DNA of 64,000 bases from Gammaproteobacteria bacterium (lineage in GTDB: Bacteria; Pseudomonadota; Gammaproteobacteria; Methylococcales; Methylomonadaceae). Both the position numbers and the translations under genes were made by a program. Under the pieces are notes generated by a model, which was given only the letters and a program-made list of their open reading frames with translations, did not search any database and was not told where the DNA came from. This document shows, one piece after another, positions 61,211 to 64,000 of the stretch. The stretch is taken from contig JAHJSQ010000028.1 in the NCBI GenBank assembly GCA_018830325.1, forward strand, positions 17,737 to 81,736, read 5' to 3'. Position 1 is the first letter of the stretch; each line of letters opens with the position of its first letter.

Positions 61211-62779
61211 ATGCCGCACTACACCTTAGCCCAAATGGATCTTATAATCATTCTGGTTTATTTCTGTATCGTACTGGCAATCGGTATCAAGGTAGGAACA
61301 GAAGCCAAAGGCACGGAAGATTATTTTCTAGCCGGACGATCGATGACCTGGCCTTTCGTCGGCATTTCATTGTTTGCGTCCAATATTTCCAGCACCACGT
61401 TGGTGGGATTGTCCGGCGATGCTTATGCAACCGGTATTTCAGTCTTCAACTATGAATGGATGGCTGCGGTGGTCTTGGTATTTTACGCGGTTTTCTTTTT
61501 GCCGATGGTGCTACAGGCAAAAGTCTACACGATGCCCGAGTTTTTACAGAGACGCTACGACGCTCGATCACGTTATTTTTTTTCGGGCTTAACTTTAGTG
61601 GGCAATATTCTAATCGATACCGCCGGTGCCCTCTATGCAGGCGGTATTTTGCTAAAAATGATTTTCCCCGACATTCCTCTGTGGCAATCGATTTTAGTCT
61701 TGGCTTTATTGGCCGGAGCTTATACCGTAGCGGGCGGTTTAAAAGCGGTTATCTATACCGATGCAATACAAACAATACTAATTCTTATCGGCGCTATTGT
61801 CGTTTCAATGCTTGCTTATCGAAAAATCGACGGGTGGCAAGCAGTGACTGCCGTTACGCCGGAAAACATGCTCAGTTTGATACAGCCAGCCGATGACACT
61901 ACTTTACCTTGGACAGGGTTGGTTTTAGGCGTGCCGATTCTCGGTTTTTATTTTTGGTGTACCAATCAATTCATGGCGCAAAGAATTCTTAGCGCCAAAA
62001 ATATACAGCATGGCCGCTATGGGACATTGCTGGCTGCTTTATTGAAGTTACCGGTGTTGTTCATCATGGTATTACCGGGGAGTATGGCTCGCGTGCTTTA
62101 CCCCGACCTTCCGAACCCCGATCAAGTTTATCCGACCTTGTTGTTCGACTTACTACCTACAGGACTCTTAGGGCTTGTTGTGGCAGGGACTCTCGCCGCT
62201 CTGATGTCCAGTATAGACTCTACGCTCAACTCCGCATCCACCCTGGTAACCATGGACTTTATTCGCCAAATTCGTCCCCAGTGGTCCGATCGAACCCTAA
62301 TGTGGACCGGGCGGCTAACTGCATTTATCTTCATGGTTTTAGCGGCGGCTTGGGCGCCTTATATTGAAAATTTCAGCTCATTATTCCAATATTTGCAAAA
62401 CATCTTAGCCTATATCGCACCGCCCGTCGTCGCAGTCTTCATCTTGGGCATTTTCTGGCGCGGAGCAACGGCAACTGCGGCGTTTTATACTTTTATTGTC
62501 AGCCTAGGCATCTCGTTTTATTTAATAATTAGTCCAATCGATATGCATTTTCTTCATGTCGCTTTCATGCTCTTTGTCATCTGTATGATTATCATGTTCA
62601 CAATCAGCATGTTGACGGAAGCGCCAAAATTGCCGCGTATCGCACCTTATCTTTGGAAGATTCGCAGGTTGCAAGAAGAATCGGTTGAATTAAAGTTTCT
62701 GCCGTGGTATCGAAATTACCGGATACTCGCCGCTCTGTTATTAGTATTGACTATCACTTTGGTTATCGTGTGGCGGTAA
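61211..62779 (+). CDS. Sodium:solute symporter (SSS family)
   Basis: A 522-aa transporter with about 13-14 membrane segments and the SSS signatures: YFLAGRSMTWPFVGISLFASNISSTTLVGLSGDAY (about 36-70, the sodium-binding first helix region) and GLLGLVVAGTLAALMSSIDSTLNSASTLVTMDFI (about 315-348). The family carries sugars, amino acids, carboxylates or urea with Na+; the substrate is not clear from the sequence, but its overall look is nearest to the sugar/SglT-like branch. No operon partner. Length is normal. Confidence 0.9.
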   Translation: MPHYTLAQMDLIIILVYFCIVLAIGIKVGTEAKGTEDYFLAGRSMTWPFVGISLFASNISSTTLVGLSGDAYATGISVFNYEWMAAVVLVFYAVFFLPMVLQAKVYTMPEFLQRRYDARSRYFFSGLTLVGNILIDTAGALYAGGILLKMIFPDIPLWQSILVLALLAGAYTVAGGLKAVIYTDAIQTILILIGAIVVSMLAYRKIDGWQAVTAVTPENMLSLIQPADDTTLPWTGLVLGVPILGFYFWCTNQFMAQRILSAKNIQHGRYGTLLAALLKLPVLFIMVLPGSMARVLYPDLPNPDQVYPTLLFDLLPTGLLGLVVAGTLAALMSSIDSTLNSASTLVTMDFIRQIRPQWSDRTLMWTGRLTAFIFMVLAAAWAPYIENFSSLFQYLQNILAYIAPPVVAVFILGIFWRGATATAAFYTFIVSLGISFYLIISPIDMHFLHVAFMLFVICMIIMFTISMLTEAPKLPRIAPYLWKIRRLQEESVELKFLPWYRNYRILAALLLVLTITLVIVWR

Positions 62780-62875
62780 GTTATGTTTTCGGCTTTTATA
62801 ACAAAGCTATTTTATTCGACGCTTACGTGGAAGTAAGCGCTAGACTGCGCCAGGAACCAAAAGTCATGCATGCTT

Positions 62876-63535
62876 CTAAAACTCGGCCTGACCGGATATA
62901 AGTTTTTTCTGATGTCGCCTGACCCGCCGCATGACTCCTCGCGCGGTAAGTGCCAGTGGACTATCCGTCGCGACATCTGCTTCGCTCAAAGCCTCCATGG
63001 TCCAAGTATTGCAGTTATTGAAAATATGATAGGAACTGGTTGCGCTGTAAAAACGGCTATAAGCATACAAGCCTCGCCCTAAATTGATTAAATCGCCCTG
63101 CCCGTCTCTTACGAACGACTGATTGATAAAACCCAACATTGCGACCAACTGGCTTTTTGACAACAAGATGCGTTCGATGTCACTGCGCCGAAAATAATGC
63201 TCCGGATGGTGCCGAAGCCCAGCGACATGCATGACTGACTCGGTCGGGAAAAACAACGCCTTTATAGCCAACCACAACGAAAATGACTCGGCCTGATAAA
63301 AAGCGCGATCACCCCAACCGAACTCGATAAAACCGATTTCATTTAAATCGAACGCCAGTCCGGAAACGCTGTCTGCAGCCGTTCGAGCGTCAACCACGAT
63401 ACCGGTATGCAAACCGTGATCGATGACATGAACAATCATTTGTTCGGCGCCTTTTGCATAAAGCGCCGATGGCGAAGAACCGCAGCCGCTGCATAAAAAG
63501 CAGGCCATCCAAAAAACGATCGGTCTGATAAGCAT
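62876..63535 (-). CDS. DUF2459 (TIGR02117-type) protein
   Basis: A 219-aa protein with an N-terminal export signal (LIRPIVFWMACFLCSGCGSSP; a lipobox-like CSGC suggests a lipoprotein). The remainder is the DUF2459 domain (VIDHGLHTGIVVDARTAA, EFGWGDRAFYQA, SYHIFNNCNTWTMEALSEAD) with a conserved NNCNTW motif like that of papain-like NlpC-type folds. Function unknown; the exposed Cys in the motif could be catalytic (inference). The gene is convergent with the symporter gene; 96 bp separate their stops. Confidence 0.87.
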   Translation of the reverse strand: MLIRPIVFWMACFLCSGCGSSPSALYAKGAEQMIVHVIDHGLHTGIVVDARTAADSVSGLAFDLNEIGFIEFGWGDRAFYQAESFSLWLAIKALFFPTESVMHVAGLRHHPEHYFRRSDIERILLSKSQLVAMLGFINQSFVRDGQGDLINLGRGLYAYSRFYSATSSYHIFNNCNTWTMEALSEADVATDSPLALTARGVMRRVRRHQKKLISGQAEF

Positions 63536-64000
63536 CTCGGTACACTCGTCGGTTCAACAAGGTATACCCATATATGGACTCCTCGTTTATTGCAAGCCAA
63601 GTTTTCAAAAATTGATGTCAAAACAGAGATCAAGATTGCTGCCATATATCCGGTCTCTCAACAGAGGCTTTATTGCCTCAGGACTCCTGATGAATCTATC
63701 CGTGCGCTTATTCCTCAACCATCGTAACGGTTTCTTAAGAACCTATGAGTATAACGGGTTGTAAAAGCACCGGTCTGACCTGTTGTCATCACTGATTGTC
63801 TGCTTGCCTCCGCAATCTTGTGGACTCGGTTAAATCAATCTCACTCATCAGGGTTATCTACGCTTTGTCCACGGGCTCCGAGCTCTCCTCTCTAGCTGGG
63901 AGCCCGTGGACAAAGGGTGGATAACCCGGCCCGATGCCCGCGTTAGGCAGGCGCCCCTTGATAAGCTTCGTTTTTCGTGGTCATCGCCCACAGTATCCGG
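63536..64000. other. Right-edge region with a long hairpin
   Basis: No gene identified. At 63853-63927 an inverted repeat of about 30-bp arms (GGGTTATCTACGCTTTGTCC / AAAGGGTGGATAACCC ends, with several mismatches) could form one large stem; the flanking TTAGGCAGGCGCC sequence suggests the edge of a mobile element continuing outside the window. Confidence 0.5.

Overview
The window looks like chromosomal DNA of a gammaproteobacterium, most likely a Methylococcaceae-type methanotroph. The hints are the gene mix (an apparent PPi-type PEP carboxykinase, PrkA/YeaH/SpoVR, a fused Pap kinase, ornithine-lipid-type acyltransferases) and dense intergenic hairpin repeats. This is a judgement from content; no marker gene fixes the taxon.

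Left third (about 1.2-27.7 kb, all minus strand): a complete extracellular contractile injection system (eCIS, the Afp/PVC/MAC class of phage-tail-like particles) in one operon-like run. In transcription order it holds a DUF4255 cap protein, an unrecognised 335-aa protein, one sheath, two inner-tube paralogues, a DUF5908 peptide, a LysM tube-initiation protein, a VgrG-like spike hub, a PAAR tip, a gp25 baseplate protein, two giant baseplate-J-type proteins, a 1263-aa protein with a PKD-like end, a CIS tape-measure protein, a 1136-aa DUF4157 effector-type protein and an AAA+ ATPase. Most junctions are ATGA overlaps or gaps of a few bases. Upstream lies what reads as a textbook sigma-54 control region: a -24/-12 element, a perfect IHF-consensus match and two dyads with identical half-sites and spacing (CTGTAAC-N8-GTTACAG) about 116 and 197 bp upstream of the predicted start. 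An NtrC-type activator with a degenerate receiver domain is encoded 8 kb away.

Both flanks of the eCIS are decayed: a frameshifted phzF-like gene and a truncated, frameshifted brnT (with intact brnA) on one side; a tumE toxin gene with an in-frame ochre codon (with intact tumA) and a KAP NTPase fragment cut by a 144-bp MITE-like element on the other.

Middle (30.4-48.3 kb): the spoVR-yeaH-prkA stress operon, the sigma-54 activator, a membrane-anchored lytic transglycosylase, DUF2905, a cyclic-nucleotide-binding protein, the PPi-type PEPCK candidate, a YecA-family SEC-C protein, and egtB-egtD-DUF427 (ergothioneine synthesis).

Right (48.8-64 kb): a molybdenum hydroxylase operon (fur-family regulator, xdhC, mocA, 2Fe-2S subunit, Tat-exported molybdopterin subunit), polyphosphate:AMP phosphotransferase convergent with a PlsC/OlsA-OlsB-type pair, a PAS-GGDEF diguanylate cyclase, a Mut7-C protein, a sodium:solute symporter and a DUF2459 protein. 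The intergenic gaps are packed with hairpin and MITE-like repeats, several nested inside one another. No tRNA, rRNA or CRISPR array was seen.
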